Origin: Chrysogorgia sp. JL179-B06
Taxonomy: Eukaryota; Cnidaria; Anthozoa; Scleralcyonacea; Chrysogorgiidae
Assembly: GCA_035772405.1 (NCBI GenBank)
Contig: JAYKKM010000118.1
Location: 377,501 to 441,500, forward strand
Length of the DNA: 64,000 bases
Reading direction: 5' to 3'
Position 1 is the first letter of the stretch. Every line of letters starts with the position of its first letter. Positions 1-11,445 of the stretch are shown here, piece by piece. The notes below the pieces were generated by a model. That model was not told where the DNA came from and did not search any database. It saw nothing but the letters and a program-made list of their open reading frames with translations. The position numbers and the translations under genes are program-made.

Positions 1-250
1 GCCTAATTCTTTGTTCTAGGTTATTGTTCACGTTTATGCAAACTTGTGCAAAATAATTTTAGTATAATGAAGCAATCATCCAATTGCAGCATTTGGGTTG
101 AATCGCTCAACCATGCTATTTAAATATTAATAAGCAAAAAACAAAAGGTTTGTGCATGGTCAGGACCATTTCAACCTAAAATCATAGCTCATTATAGACA
201 CTTTGAAGTTTGTCGGCTTTCCTAACCATTTCCCTCTATTAACTATGGTT
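1..250. repeat. Dispersed repeat, copy 1
   Basis: This stretch matches 5985-6246 in the same orientation over most of its length. Both contain TAGTATAATGAAGCAATCAT, a run around 'AATCGCTCAACC' and 'TAGCTCATTATAG', and both end near 'AACTATG' or 'GACTATG'. The copies have diverged by substitutions and small indels. No coding potential is visible, so it is an unclassified dispersed repeat in the intron upstream of the first visible ETFA exon. Confidence 0.6.
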
Positions 251-346
251 TTGCATAGTAGTTTTTGTTTTATGTAGTAAATGTTAGAGTATTCCACCCT
301 AGATTTACTGTGAGCTACGTAAATTATTTTGCTTCATTCTTTTTAG

Positions 347-3300
347 AGGTGATGGCTCCAGTAATTGTTGCTACTCAAAAACAATTTGGATTTTCTCATA
401 TTATATCCGGTTCAACAGCATTTGGCAAGGTGAGTTAACTCTTTATGCCGTAGAGTAGTGATCAGCATATAACTTCTCCTAATGATATCAATATACCAAT
501 CATATATAAGAATAAAGGAAATGATCTGCACCCAAGATAAACTATTAAAACAACCTCTCCTTACTAGTAAAATAATAATAATAATTTGTATGCTGAATAC
601 CTAGCTCAAAGGGTTAACTAAGTGTCACCATCAAGCCTGAAAATAAGCGACCGGACACAGACATATTGTCTGGCACGAAAAGGGTAACTGACCGGAACAG
701 CTGCCTTCATTCCTGACAATTTGTCTGGTAATAGTAATGAGAAACTCTGCAACATATTGCATTTTGAATACCACCAACCAAATAACAGAAGAAAATAAAA
801 CAAAGAAAATAAATATCAAACAATTAAAACATTTAACAGAACATGGCATGACAAAACTCGTCACAAAAGTGAGATTCGCTGAGTAAAATCTCTGTACAAG
901 CCTGGGTACCAGTTTCTTTGAACTTTGTCCCAGTCACATGGTCTCGGACATTGTCGCAAATTTAAATGTTTATAGCAACCAGGGCGTTCCACAGCAAAAT
1001 CATCCCGCGACCAAAAAGAATCGTATGCTGAAAGCAGTTCAGAAAATATGGGTCAATGAAGATCTAGCGAAGGCCAATGCCAACATTTGGCTAGCTTTAT
1101 ACAGTACGTTAGTTATGAAGCAAACATACAGGGAAATGTAGAGAAGTTATTCTGTAAGTTGTGCACAAAGTATGAACATCGAATACACACAATGAAAGAC
1201 TTCTCCAATGCGTGGGTAGTTGGATCGAAGAACCTCAAATTATCAAATCCCAAAGACCATTCCAATACCAGTTGTCACCTTCGAGCTTTTCGGCTGCATT
1301 CCAACGAGGTTTAACTGTAGTTTTAACTTTTGACTTTGTTTGACATTATTACAATTTAAGTTATACACCATCAAAAGGAAGCAAGGATTTTCATTGTTTC
1401 CCAATTGTTCTAGTCTGCTTAGTGAAAATGCATTAATAATTATGTATCATTAATATAAAACCATGTCACACTTATAGTAATATCTACCTGAGCAATATCA
1501 CTTTATAACACTTGTGTTTGTGAATTTTTGTAGAATATTCTCCCAAGAGTTGCAGCTTTATTAGATGTTTCACCAATATCTGATGTAACTGAAATCCAAT
1601 CTGAAGATACGTTTGTTAGATTAATTTATGCCGGTATTGTAATACAACATATTGATATTAATATTATGTAAGATAATTATGTACTTGAAACCATAAAAGA
1701 AAATACTTCAAAAGTAGAAAGTTCAAGACTTAAAGTATAAAATGTTTATTAATTTCTCTTGATAGGAAATGCTGTTATTACTATCAAATCAAACGACAAT
1801 GTGAAAATATTCACTGTGAGAGGAACTTCATTTGAACCTGCAGCTGTTGATGGCGGTGATGTTCCCCAGGAGAATGGTAATTAGTAATTTGTATTTCAGG
1901 GCCCAGTTGTATAAAAAGGAAGGTTAACTATAGCTTAGCGTTAGTTTATTTTTAACTCAGTGATCAGTGCTGTAGGGCCGGTAGCCGGCCAAAACGGCCG
2001 GCTACTTGCACATCTGGGGCTGCCTACTTTTGTCACAGCAAAATTTATATAAGTTAAATAAACAAAACATAGGTCGTAGCGTTACCACAAACTGTCGCTT
2101 GCTATCAACTTCCACCATGCAATCATTTCAAGATTTGATAACATTTAATTTTCTCACTTCACGACTACTGTGGATGAAACAATATTGGCAGCATAAGAAA
2201 TGACATCAAAAGTGAAGAAGAAGTCTCGCGCCTTTGCCGCTCGATTATAACATTCAAAAATTTGCTGCCTAACACATTTTAGCCACCTACTTCTAAATTT
2301 AATTACAGCACTGAGTGATTGAACTTAACTACAACTGCCTGACAGTTAAATCAAGTTTTATACAACCAGCTCTATCCTTGTACCATATTTTAAATGAAAA
2401 ATATTTTCCATTTAACTGTTAATTTATCTTTCTTTTCTTAGCACCAGAGGCAGATATAAGCAATGCTTTCTCAGAATTTTTAGGCCAAGAGTTAAGCAAA
2501 AGTGATCGACCAGAGCTAACCAGTGCTAATATCGTCATTTCAGGAGGTACAGATGTGAATATGACTGAAATTTAATCTGTATAATGTAATGAACAAATGT
2601 TAATGTTATGCAATGTTATAAAACCATTTTCCAGGACGTGGTTTGAAAAGTGGTGATAATTTTCAACTCCTTTATGACTTAGCTGACAAAATGGGAGCCG
2701 CAGGTTAGCAAATGTTTGAAATGTTTCTCAGGACAAGCATAATTTAAGAGCTACGTAATAGTTTTCCACACTTGGCAATGCTGTGCTATGCAGTAGTTTA
2801 AATACAAGTTTATAATAACTAATAAGTCCTCATAACTGCAATCTATACTTTTCTTTTAGTTGGAGCTTCGCGTGCTGCAGTGGATGCTGGGTATGTTCCA
2901 AATGACATGCAGATTGGTCAAACTGGAAAAGTAGTAGCACCTGTACGTTTAGAACTAGCCTTGTGTTTGGTGTTCTTTTTCTTATGATTTGTCACATGTT
3001 ATATTTTCTATTCCATGTTTTATTTTATTTGTTAGGACATGTATATGGCTGTTGGTATTTCTGGAGCTATCCAACATTTGGCTGGAATGAAAGATAGTAA
3101 GGTAAGAATGTGATCCTTCACTCTACCTCCCTTTTTATTTTTCCTTCTATCTTCTTGCCTACCTTCTTTTCTTTTTTCCTCGCTCCCTTTTCTTTTTCCT
3201 TCTCTCCTCCTTCCCTACTTTTTTTTTTCCTCCCTTCATTCCTTCCTTCCTTTATTCCTTCCTTCCTTCCTTCCTTCCTTTCTGCCTTTCTTCCTTCCAG

Positions 3301-4244
3301 GGTTCGAATTAACGGTGTGCAATGTGCAATTTGCACATCACTTTTCAAAACGAGTGCAAAAAAACCAAATAGTTCTGACAAACTATAAGTTAAGTTAACA
3401 GTACTATTTCCCAAAGATGAAAAAATTGTGTGTATTTCCTGCAGCCACGCAAAAATTGCTATTAAAATTGTAAAGAAAATCCATAATGATCGATTGATGA
3501 TTGTCGTCGACACCATGTTTTGCGTGTCTGCTCTAAAGTGCCCTGGGAATGAATCACTTTCCCGCACATGCCCGCACAATTTCCAGGAGCTATACATGTA
3601 CCCGCACAAAATGGCGGCCGAAATTTGATCTTTGTCACGCATTTTAGTGATTTTATAAACTTTCCAATTTCTTAAACCATCAGGGGCAACGGCAACCAAA
3701 AGTATCCCACGCGTAGCCTAGAATTTCTGTAGGCATTCAATTTCTTGCACATCATTATTTTGCTTATATTCACATCGTTTTTACTCAACTAATTCGAACC
3801 CTGCTTCCTTCCTTCCTTCCTGCCTTCCTTCCTTCCTTCCTTCCTTCCTTCCTTCCTTCCTTCCTTCCTTCCTTCCTTCCTTCCTTCCTTCCTTCCTTCC
3901 TGCCTTCCTTCTTTCTCTCCTTCCTTCCTTCATTCCTTTTCTTTTCTTTTCTCCCTTCTTTTCTCCCTCCTTGCTTCCTAACTGACCCTCCATACTTTCG
4001 TTCCTATTGATCTCTCCCTCCCTTTTTGAAATTTCAGGTAATTATAGCCATCAATAAGGACCCCGAAGCTCCTATCTTTCAAGGTAAAATATTTATATTT
4101 GTAACTCTAGATATATGTAATAACGCGTTGAACATTATTTCATCAGTAAATCATTGGGAGTACCTTTTCGTTTTTCTTTTTGAGTTTGTTTTTCTTCGCT
4201 ACTTTTCAGTTGCTGATTATGGACTGGTAGCAGATCTATTTAAG
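347..4244 (+). CDS. ETFA: Electron transfer flavoprotein subunit alpha (partial, nine exons)
   Basis: ETFA is the mitochondrial matrix subunit that, with ETFB, binds FAD and passes electrons from acyl-CoA dehydrogenases to ETF-ubiquinone oxidoreductase. Exons read by splice sites and phase are 347-429, 1534-1633, 1766-1876, 2442-2546, 2635-2703, 2860-2942, 3036-3101, 4038-4083 and 4210-4244, and all junction phases agree. Recognisable family blocks are [57 protein letters not shown] and, in the FAD-binding C-terminal half, [47 protein letters not shown] and [12 protein letters not shown]. The N-terminal exons with the transit peptide lie upstream of the window. The short final exon (about a dozen residues in the family) was not found downstream of 4244. 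No stop codons or frameshifts interrupt the visible exons. Confidence 0.95.
1087..1314 (+). pseudogene. Zinc-finger (BED/TTF-like) transposon fragment in ETFA intron
   Basis: An open stretch reads [11 protein letters not shown], then [12 protein letters not shown], then [12 protein letters not shown]. This arrangement of CxxC, a Trp, and paired His/Cys resembles the N-terminal zinc finger (TTF or BED type) of hAT transposase-derived proteins. No DDE core follows. It lies between the first two visible ETFA exons and is not needed for that gene. I read it as a remnant of a hAT-like coding sequence; the family call is by motif only. Confidence 0.35.
3118..3290. repeat. (CCTT)n microsatellite, left part
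   Basis: A pyrimidine tract of CCTT/CTTT units fills the start of the ETFA intron between exons 3036-3101 and 4038-4083. Long Lys/Glu/Gly-rich or Ser/Pro-rich reading frames across it are repeat artefacts. The tract continues at 3804-3980 and is interrupted by an inserted element. Confidence 0.9.
3298..3803. mobile_element. Non-autonomous hAT-type element in microsatellite
   Basis: The ends are inverted repeats: CAGGGTTCGAATTA at 3298 and its complement ending at 3803. CAGGG termini are typical of the hAT superfamily. The flanks at 3290-3297 and 3804-3811 are both CTTCCTTC, matching the 8-bp target duplication expected for hAT, although the surrounding CCTT repeat makes that match weak evidence alone. 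The 506-bp interior has no recognisable transposase, so this is a MITE mobilised in trans. Confidence 0.75.
3804..3980. repeat. (CCTT)n microsatellite, right part
   Basis: About 25 nearly perfect CCTT units, followed by degenerate pyrimidine-rich sequence reaching the polypyrimidine tract before the 4038 acceptor. The minus-strand frame of KEGR repeats is an artefact. Confidence 0.9.
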
Positions 4245-4514
4245 GTAAGTGCAATGAAGTTATAAAAGTCTTCTATTGTGTAGACAGTTTAAGAAATACA
4301 AATTAAAAACTCTAAAAGGTTTGGGTACTGCCAAAATAGTGAGTATAACGTGTAACATTTTGAGTAACATTTCAAAATAGTGAAGACCTCCCTTGAAGAA
4401 GCTGTCGGTTTGTATTGCAACGTGTCAAAAATAGAGTTTATCACAACTTCTGTTGATGCAACCATTAAGCAAAATCAGGCAAGGTGTTAAACCATGTTGA
4501 TGATTTTAAGTACC

Positions 4515-5205
4515 TTGGTTTATTTATTTATTTAGCTTCGCCTCTAAAAAAAATACATAGAAGAAGCAGGGTCACCACAACAGTTAAACACCAATTACAG
4601 TGGGCCCTTACAAAAATAATAACTAATAACAGCAAGTTATGGGTTCAGTGAGGCTTCGCCATGTGTTGCACTTTAGGCAGACAGTTTTCCAAGTTCGAGG
4701 ATCGTCAACATTATAACAGGATAATAGAGCATAATTATAATAGTCTAATAGAGATTTCTTAAATTTTTTAAAGTTTAAATGATCTAGCCTTAAGTATTCA
4801 TGAAGAGAGTTCCAAGTCCTTGTTGTTCTAATAAAAAATGAGCGATGAAAGTGGTTGCATTGACATTTGCGGAGGATCTAGTAAGTCTTAAGGGAACAAG
4901 GCGTTCGGGTAAGATATCGCTTGAAATAGGTACAATGCCATTGATAGCCTTAAAGAAGAACAGTAAGTCAAGATACTCGTGCCAGTAAGAAAGTGGTTGA
5001 AGATTTGTAGAAACGAGTCTCTCTTCGTAAGGTTCTTCGCACATATATGGTAGCTTCAAGATAAATTTTGATGCTCGGCGTTGGATGCGCTCTGTTCGTT
5101 TGATAAGCTCTGTTCGTTTGATAAGCTCGATTGACTGCGGGGACCAGACTTGGGTGGCATAGGCCAGAACAGATCGCACAACGATCGGTTCGTGGATCAT
5201 GGACT
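4515..5205 (-). pseudogene. Non-LTR retrotransposon reverse-transcriptase 3' fragment
   Basis: A minus-strand frame (5200 to 4790) reads VVRSVLAYATQVWSP, ERIQRRASKFIL and YWHEYLDLLFFFKAI, the C-terminal 'thumb' region of CR1/jockey-type reverse transcriptases. The tail at about 4520-4545 is a TTTA-rich repeat, consistent with the 3' end of a 5'-truncated copy. Only the last ~140 codons remain, and a short duplication (LIKRTELIKRTE) is visible. It is a dead insertion. Confidence 0.65.
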
Positions 5206-5212
5206 CTGCTAA

Positions 5213-5500
5213 CTGTCAAGGACTTCCGAATAGGGAAAGCTCTTATAGCCTGGACAGCTTGCAATAAAATGGACGAAATATAGCGTAGTAACCTGCCAAA
5301 CGATCTTAAGGTTGATCTATTTCGAACCACTGTGGAATCAATTCTCATGTATGGCTCTGAAACTTGGATCCTTAAAACAAAAGAATTCAAGAGACTAGAC
5401 GAGTGCTATACCAACGTCCTGCAAAGAATCCAAAATATCTCATTTGAAACAGCATTTCACTCTTCAACAGATCTATTGTGAGTTATCCCTATTTCGCAGC
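5213..5500 (+). pseudogene. Second non-LTR reverse-transcriptase fragment, opposite strand
   Basis: The plus strand reads IRKALIAWTACNKMDEI, a stop, then NLPNDLKVDLFRTTVESIL, MYGSETWIL and RLDECYTNVLQRIQN. This order is typical of a different group of non-LTR reverse transcriptases (LFRATVE...LYGSE...TR motif). It has an in-frame stop and a frame change, and it abuts the minus-strand fragment directly, so two unrelated retro-insertions are juxtaposed here. Confidence 0.6.
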
Positions 5501-5689
5501 GCCTTTTCAAACGAAGAGCGTAATTTGCTGGCCATTCGCAGAGAGCTAATGGTGAAATTATATCTGACCTTCTCCAATGGAAACCGTTAAATGGACGAAA
5601 ACATACCCCGATTCAGGGACACAGAATTAGAAATTCAAGATCTTTCTGTGGTAATGGCTGACCGCAAAGTCTGGAAAAAAGTTGTATCC

Positions 5690-5872
5690 TCCATCTCGGT
5701 GATGGTGGTCGTGATGATGGTAATGATGATAATGATGATGGTTGTGATGATAATGGTGATGATAGTGATGATGGTTGTGATGATAATGGTGATGATAGTG
5801 GTGATGGTGATGATGATGGTGATGATAGTGGTGGTGATAATGGTGGTGGTGATGATGGTGATGATGATGAAC
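5690..5872. repeat. (TGATGG/TGATAA)n microsatellite
   Basis: An imperfect trinucleotide/hexanucleotide repeat of GATGATGGT type. Poly-Met/Val and poly-Ser/Pro frames through it are artefacts. Confidence 0.9.
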
Positions 5873-5984
5873 GTTTTGAGCGAAGGACCATTGTCAGAGG
5901 TCACTTTATGTTTTTAAATAGATCACTTTATGTTTCTCTCTCTGAGCATAGTCAATCGAGATATGGTCTGGAAACTCAGCTAAA

Positions 5985-6246
5985 CTCTTTGTTCTATCTT
6001 TTTGTTCGTCTTTATGCAATTTTATGCACGGTGCACGGTCACTGAACCTATTGTATTTTAGTATAATGAAGCAATCATCCAATAGAATCGTTTGGGTTTA
6101 ATCGCTCAACCGTGTTGTTTAAATATTAATAAACCTAAAACAAAGGATGTGCACGGTGTAAGGTACGGTTCAACATCAAAACGTAGCTCATTATAGTCGC
6201 TTTGAAGTTTGCCGAGTTTCCAGAGCATATCTCGATTGACTATGCT
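5985..6246. repeat. Dispersed repeat, copy 2
   Basis: Diverged second copy of the repeat at 1-250, same orientation. It is followed by tandem short motifs around 'GAAGGACCTTTG' and 'CAGAGGTCA' (5880-6345) that are repeated three times and end in a hammerhead-like string (CTGACGA ... GAAAC, 6315-6338). Confidence 0.6.
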
Positions 6247-6509
6247 CTGAGGAAGGACCTTTGTCAGAGGTCATTGTCTTTATGTTTTAAATAGATCACT
6301 TTATGTTTCTCTCTCTGACGAAGGACCTTTGCTCGAAACTTATGAATCATCTACAAAACGTGTACAGTAATTCATTAAGGTTTACGAGGGTCAGCCTCAG
6401 TCAATTCAATTCTGTTCATCTGTTGAGAAATTTGTCATCCGGATGGTGATGCTTTCAATTTCAGATTCCTTCACTTACAGCAAAGTCGCAGAAATTTGCG
6501 TAGTTAGGT

Positions 6510-7155
6510 GTGATGCATATACTACTTTTGCTTTTATGCATATATTACTTTTATGCATTATTACTTTTGCTTTTATGCATATATTACGTTTATGCATATA
6601 TTACTTTTATGCATATACTACTTTTGATTTTATGCATATATTACTTTTATGCATATATTACTTTTATGCATATACTACTTTTGCTTTTATACATATATTA
6701 CTTTTATCCATTATTACTTTTGCTTTTATGCATATATTACTTTTGATTTTATGCATATATTACTTTTATGCATTATTACTTTTGCTTTTATGCATATATT
6801 ACTTTTACGCATATATTACTTTTGATTTTATGCATATATTACTTTTATGCATTTATTACTTTTATGCATATACTACTTTTATGCATTTATTACTTTTATG
6901 CATATATTACTTTTGGTTTTATGCATATATTACTTGTATGCATATATTACTTTTGATTTTATGCATATATTACTTTTATGCATATACTACTTTTACTTTT
7001 ATGCATATATTACTCAATACTTTTATGCATATACTACTTTTTCTTTTATCATGCATATACTACTTTTATGCATATATTACTTTTGCTTGTATGTATATAC
7101 TACAATTATGCGCATACTATTTTTGCTTTTATGCATATATTACTTTTATGCATAG
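6510..7155. repeat. TTTTATGCATATATTAC minisatellite
   Basis: About 650 bp of tandem units, mostly 17-21 bp, built on TTTTATGCATATATTAC with variants inserting TTTGAT or TTTGCT. Every frame is open because the unit lacks stops, producing IYYFYAY-type translations that are not genes. It ends about 20 bp before the terminal repeat of the transposon at 7180. Confidence 0.9.
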
Positions 7156-7362
7156 ATAAAAACTATGGAAAGTCTTTAAAGTGCCCATGACCCTTACAGC
7201 AAAAAAATACACAAAAATACTTCAGACGTGATGCGAATACTGTATCCAAAAATAAATTGAAGAGAGTGTATCGTTAAGGGTTTATGTTGCTTTGAAGTTG
7301 AATATTTTGCGTGAATCGAATGTAATTTTCGCGCATGAAAAGACTCGGTACTAACACTGTTC

Positions 7363-7382
7363 GTGACGTCATTTACGGAACG
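7363..7382. promoter_or_regulatory. Left copy of 20-bp internal inverted repeat with TGACGTCA
   Basis: The sequence GTGACGTCATTTACGGAACG contains the CRE/ATF palindrome TGACGTCA and recurs perfectly inverted at 12467-12486. It lies about 110 bp before the transposase ATG. Matching placement before both genes suggests a shared promoter element, a transposase-binding site, or both. Function is inferred. Confidence 0.5.
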
Positions 7383-7491
7383 GAAGTAGTTATTGTTAGG
7401 AGTATGGTTAGCATAATTCGCGTATGAGTGCCAATTTCTTTTTTATTTTGTACACATTGAAATCTTGAAGTTATTTATAAAAGTAATAACA

Positions 7492-10400
7492 ATGCCAGAT
7501 AGATGCGTTGTTATTAATTGTTCCAGTATTAATGATCCTGCAAATGGTATATCTCTGCATCGAATTCCATTTTGGGATGATGAGCGGCCAGAAGCCAGGA
7601 AAAGGAAACGGCAATGGATCGCATTCGTTTCTCGCAAACGTAGCAAATGGCATCCTTCGAAATCGTCGGTTGTGTGTTCGAAACATTTCAGGCCAGACGA
7701 TTTTGTACGCAAGTTTACTGGTTTTGCAGAAAAGGAACTGAAGTATGAAGCCCGATTGAAGAGAGACTATATCGGAATATCAGCCATCCCTTCTGTGTAT
7801 CCGGTAAATGAACAAATGTCAGAACAACCTATGTCAAATCGTGAAAGACGAAGGGTAAGTTGCACAACGATTTGCTTCTTTTTAATTGCATAATGTTATT
7901 TGTTGTCCAGATGATCTTCGTGACTTCGTAATTTTATTGACTGATATATTAAGACTTTAAAAGAGACGATCAACAAACCAATCCAGAACTTATCAATATC
8001 CTCTGAAGATTTGGTGTCTGGATCCTTGAAAGATGAAGAACCTGAACAAGAACCATTGGTAAGTCCTACAAATATGTACGAGTCTGGATGCTTGGTTTCC
8101 ACAGTTCCGAAAAGACGTTGAAAAATAACTAACTTCTATCCGAACATAGTCTTAGGGGAAACCCAACTGAACGTACGCAGGTTATATATATATTACTATA
8201 CAAAAACAATTATTATAAGCAACAAATCTATTTATCAGGCTTGTATTTGCACTAATATAGACTTCTCTTGAATGAAATTTACCAACAGGTTAAGGATGCA
8301 TCAACGGAAACATCAGGTTGTATCGGCTGCAAAAATTTGAATACTCATAAACGCCAAATGCGTAATAGATGGTTATCAACGAAAGAAAAACTAAAGAAAT
8401 GCAGGGCTCAGTTAAGAAAATTATCTGGTAATGCGGTTTTATTGTGGTGAAGTTTTTCGTAAAGCAATATAATTAGCAATTACAGCTTTGAATATGCTCT
8501 TGACATTGTAGATCGTGGAAAAAAACCTAAATCATTTAAACCATCAAGTCCCGACGCCACCGAAAAAGACAAAATCAATTTGGATCAATCTTTGTCTACA
8601 GCGGGTTTCTACGAGCCGTGTGATTATAGTGAAAGTGAATCTGATACATTGTCGGAAAAAGATTCAGATGATGAGCATTATGTCGAAGAAGCCGAATTCA
8701 TTGATGAAACAAGTACAGAAGATTCAGAAGACGAAGATTTACCAACGCAGAACTCCAGGTAATAAAACAAATATGTGTTCATTTTCTAGTTTATGGTATA
8801 TTGTGGACGTTATAATAACCAAATACCTTTCTATATTTCAATTTGTAATTCATTATATAGGGTGACTGTAAAAGACCAACAAGACCAAGACATTCGAACA
8901 GAACCGAAGTACATTGTTTTCTTTTCTCAGCTACTATTATTGTTTCACTTATGCCCAGCCTGCAAATCAGAGAACCCACTTGTAGAAACAAGACAAGTAG
9001 GAACTTTGGTTGAGGTGAAAACAATATGTGGAAATAATAACTGCAGTGAGAAAGAGAATATATGGTACAGTCAACCACATATACCTGGATCAAGAATCCC
9101 TGCATGTAATTTACTGGTCAGTTTTGGCATCCTCTTGTCTGGTTGTTCACCCAGTAAAGTTTTGAATTTGTTTACACATATTGGATTAGCTGGTATTTCA
9201 CTTAGAAGATATTTCAAATTTCAAAGTGTAAGTGAAAAGTAATATTAACCAATAAGGGGCAAGGGTGCACATATGGAATTTTATTCTGGCCAACACCAGA
9301 CATTTTATTAGCAGATCAGTGGTATATGCCTGCACCTTAATTAGTTAAATAGTTAAAGATCTAGCAACATCTTGGGTTAGATATTTTGGCTAGTTGCCAC
9401 GACACCCACCAAATATGTAATGATCTTTTTCTTTAGGATATATTATATCCTGCAATATCAATCCACTGGACAACCTACCAGGAAAAAATGTTGACACAAT
9501 TGAAGTCCCTTAATTTAGGTCTCACTGTGTCTGGTGATGGAAGACATGATAGCATGGGGCACTCAGCAAAGTATTGTGCTTACACAATTTTTTCTGGTGA
9601 TAACACCAAAATCATACACTTTAGTCTTGTCCAGGTAAACTACTATTTACAATATATTAAACTGTCTGTATAAAAACTATAGTACTCCATATATCTCATT
9701 CCCCCACAGATTAGTAAATGTTTGACCTTTTCATAGAAAAATGAAACATCGAGTAGCACAGCAATGGAATATATGGCATTCCAAAGATGTTTTACTTTTT
9801 TACACAATAATGGACTACCTATCAGTACATTTATTTCTGATCGGCATTCATCCATTGCAAAGCATATGAAGGAGAAGCTACCCAACACAAAGCATTACTT
9901 TGATTTATGGCATTTGGCAAAAAGTAAGTTAACTAAGATTAAAGCCTGGTTCCATTAAATAGTCATAAAAATTGTAGATGGCAACCAAATGTTGTTTCAT
10001 GAAGAATGAACAACATTTACATTTACCATAACCCCCTCTCCCAATAGCCAACAAAAATTATAAAAATTATATATAAGCCAACAAAAATGTAAACAAAATT
10101 TTTTTGCAGAAATTCGCAAAGTGTTGACAAAAACTGCCAAAGTAAATGGGTGTGAAGCATTGACAGACTGGATCAAGCCATGCGAAAGACATCTCTACTG
10201 GAGTGCTACTTCAACCATCAACGGTGATGGAAATGTGATGTGGGCCAAATTTAAATCTTTTTTATCACACATTATTAATATGCATTCAAATTTAGATGAG
10301 CCACTTTTTAATAAATGTGCCCATGATACTGATATCACTCAACGGAAATGGTTAATAAAAGGTTAGTATACTTTATCATAACAATAACCCATAAAAACAA

Positions 10401-11416
10401 ACCTGTTTTGAACAATCAAGAGGCACTGACTTGGAGCAAGTCTAGTATATTGTCAGATTGAGTTATAAAACCATATTGTGAACTATTTTCATTGCTTACC
10501 ATTACCATTTCAGAATCTTTAGTTTATGAAAAAGTTTATGGTGCCCTTACTAATAAACGACTTGTCAATGGGATAAGAAAAGCTTCCCCAAAAGAACAGA
10601 CAAGCTGTATAGAAGGATTCCACTCCACCTTAAACCAGTTTTCCCCAAAGATGGTGGCATATTCCTATGTCGGGATGTTCTGTAGGTATGATTCTAAAAG
10701 TAAGTCAATTTTGAAGGTCTACTGTATATATAATTATTTATAGTATGCTTTATCTTTTAGGCATATCATTGCTGTACTTCATTTTAACTACAATTTGGAT
10801 CGAAAAACCATAACAGAATCAAGTGGACAAAACCGGCTGAAGGTGACCTACCCAAAGTTCAAAAATGGACAAGCCACAGTTCGGGAAGTTCGTGTCAGAC
10901 AAGATTTTGGTCAGTTTTCTGACAGTTCAAATGTGGGATATTTTTATAAGGGCTCTTTCAAATTGTGAACTTTTGTATTTTATAGCTTATGTGGATGAGA
11001 TATTTAAAACCATGATAACAATGGACAAAAAGACACTGAATACAGCCAAAGCTACATTAATTGCAATGACACCATCTCCAATGAACTCAGTGCTAGAGAA
11101 GCAACCAAAACAAGATGCTATTAAAATTCACCTTGAACGAAAACAAATGAAAGCGATCAATGTCCCACCCACTACGTCTACAGCTCCAGGTAAATACAGT
11201 AGAACCCATTTTTTGCATCCCACCACATAGTGTGATGTTATTTGGTGTACAATATGTTCACCTTTTATTTTTTTGTCTATTTATGATTATATAGTGTCAA
11301 ATGTCCAAGTGAACCCAAGAAAAACTCGTTGCTGCAGAGTATGCAAAAACCCAATGAAAGGACATAAAAATGTGACCAATTGCCCAAAAAATGCAAGACA
11401 GAACGACGGCGAATAA
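7492..11416 (+). CDS. THAP-domain transposase, 12 exons, intact
   Basis: Exons: 7492-7854, 7966-8058, 8289-8427, 8512-8758, 8861-9227, 9437-9634, 9737-9923, 10110-10361, 10514-10685, 10761-10909, 10986-11189, 11295-11416; all phases agree, giving about 830 aa. The N-terminus is a C2CH THAP DNA-binding domain (Cys5, Cys10, Cys62, His65, then FRPDDF). A basic, probably coiled segment and a Ser/Glu/Asp-rich acidic linker follow, then a cysteine pair module (CPACKS and CGNNNC) and the catalytic region. Candidate acidic residues are Asp437/441 in SGDGRHDSMGH, Asp504 in FISDRHSS and Glu649 in SCIEGFHSTL. The C-terminus ends in a zinc-knuckle-like CCRVCKNPMKGH...C. The layout matches THAP transposases of Kolobok/P-like elements. 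The start was chosen because the THAP cysteines follow at once. The absence of lesions across 12 exons suggests recent activity or domestication. Confidence 0.85.
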
Positions 11417-11445
11417 GCTAGTTAGGTTCAGTAGACAATGTAAAA

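Noticed and set aside
3118..3699. 193-residue minus frame ending in Lys/Glu/Gly repeats
   Set aside because: The repeat part is translated CCTT microsatellite and the rest is the hAT MITE in an ETFA intron.
6443..7159. 238-residue plus frame of IYYFYAY repeats
   Set aside because: Translation of a stop-free minisatellite; no start context or non-repeat domain.
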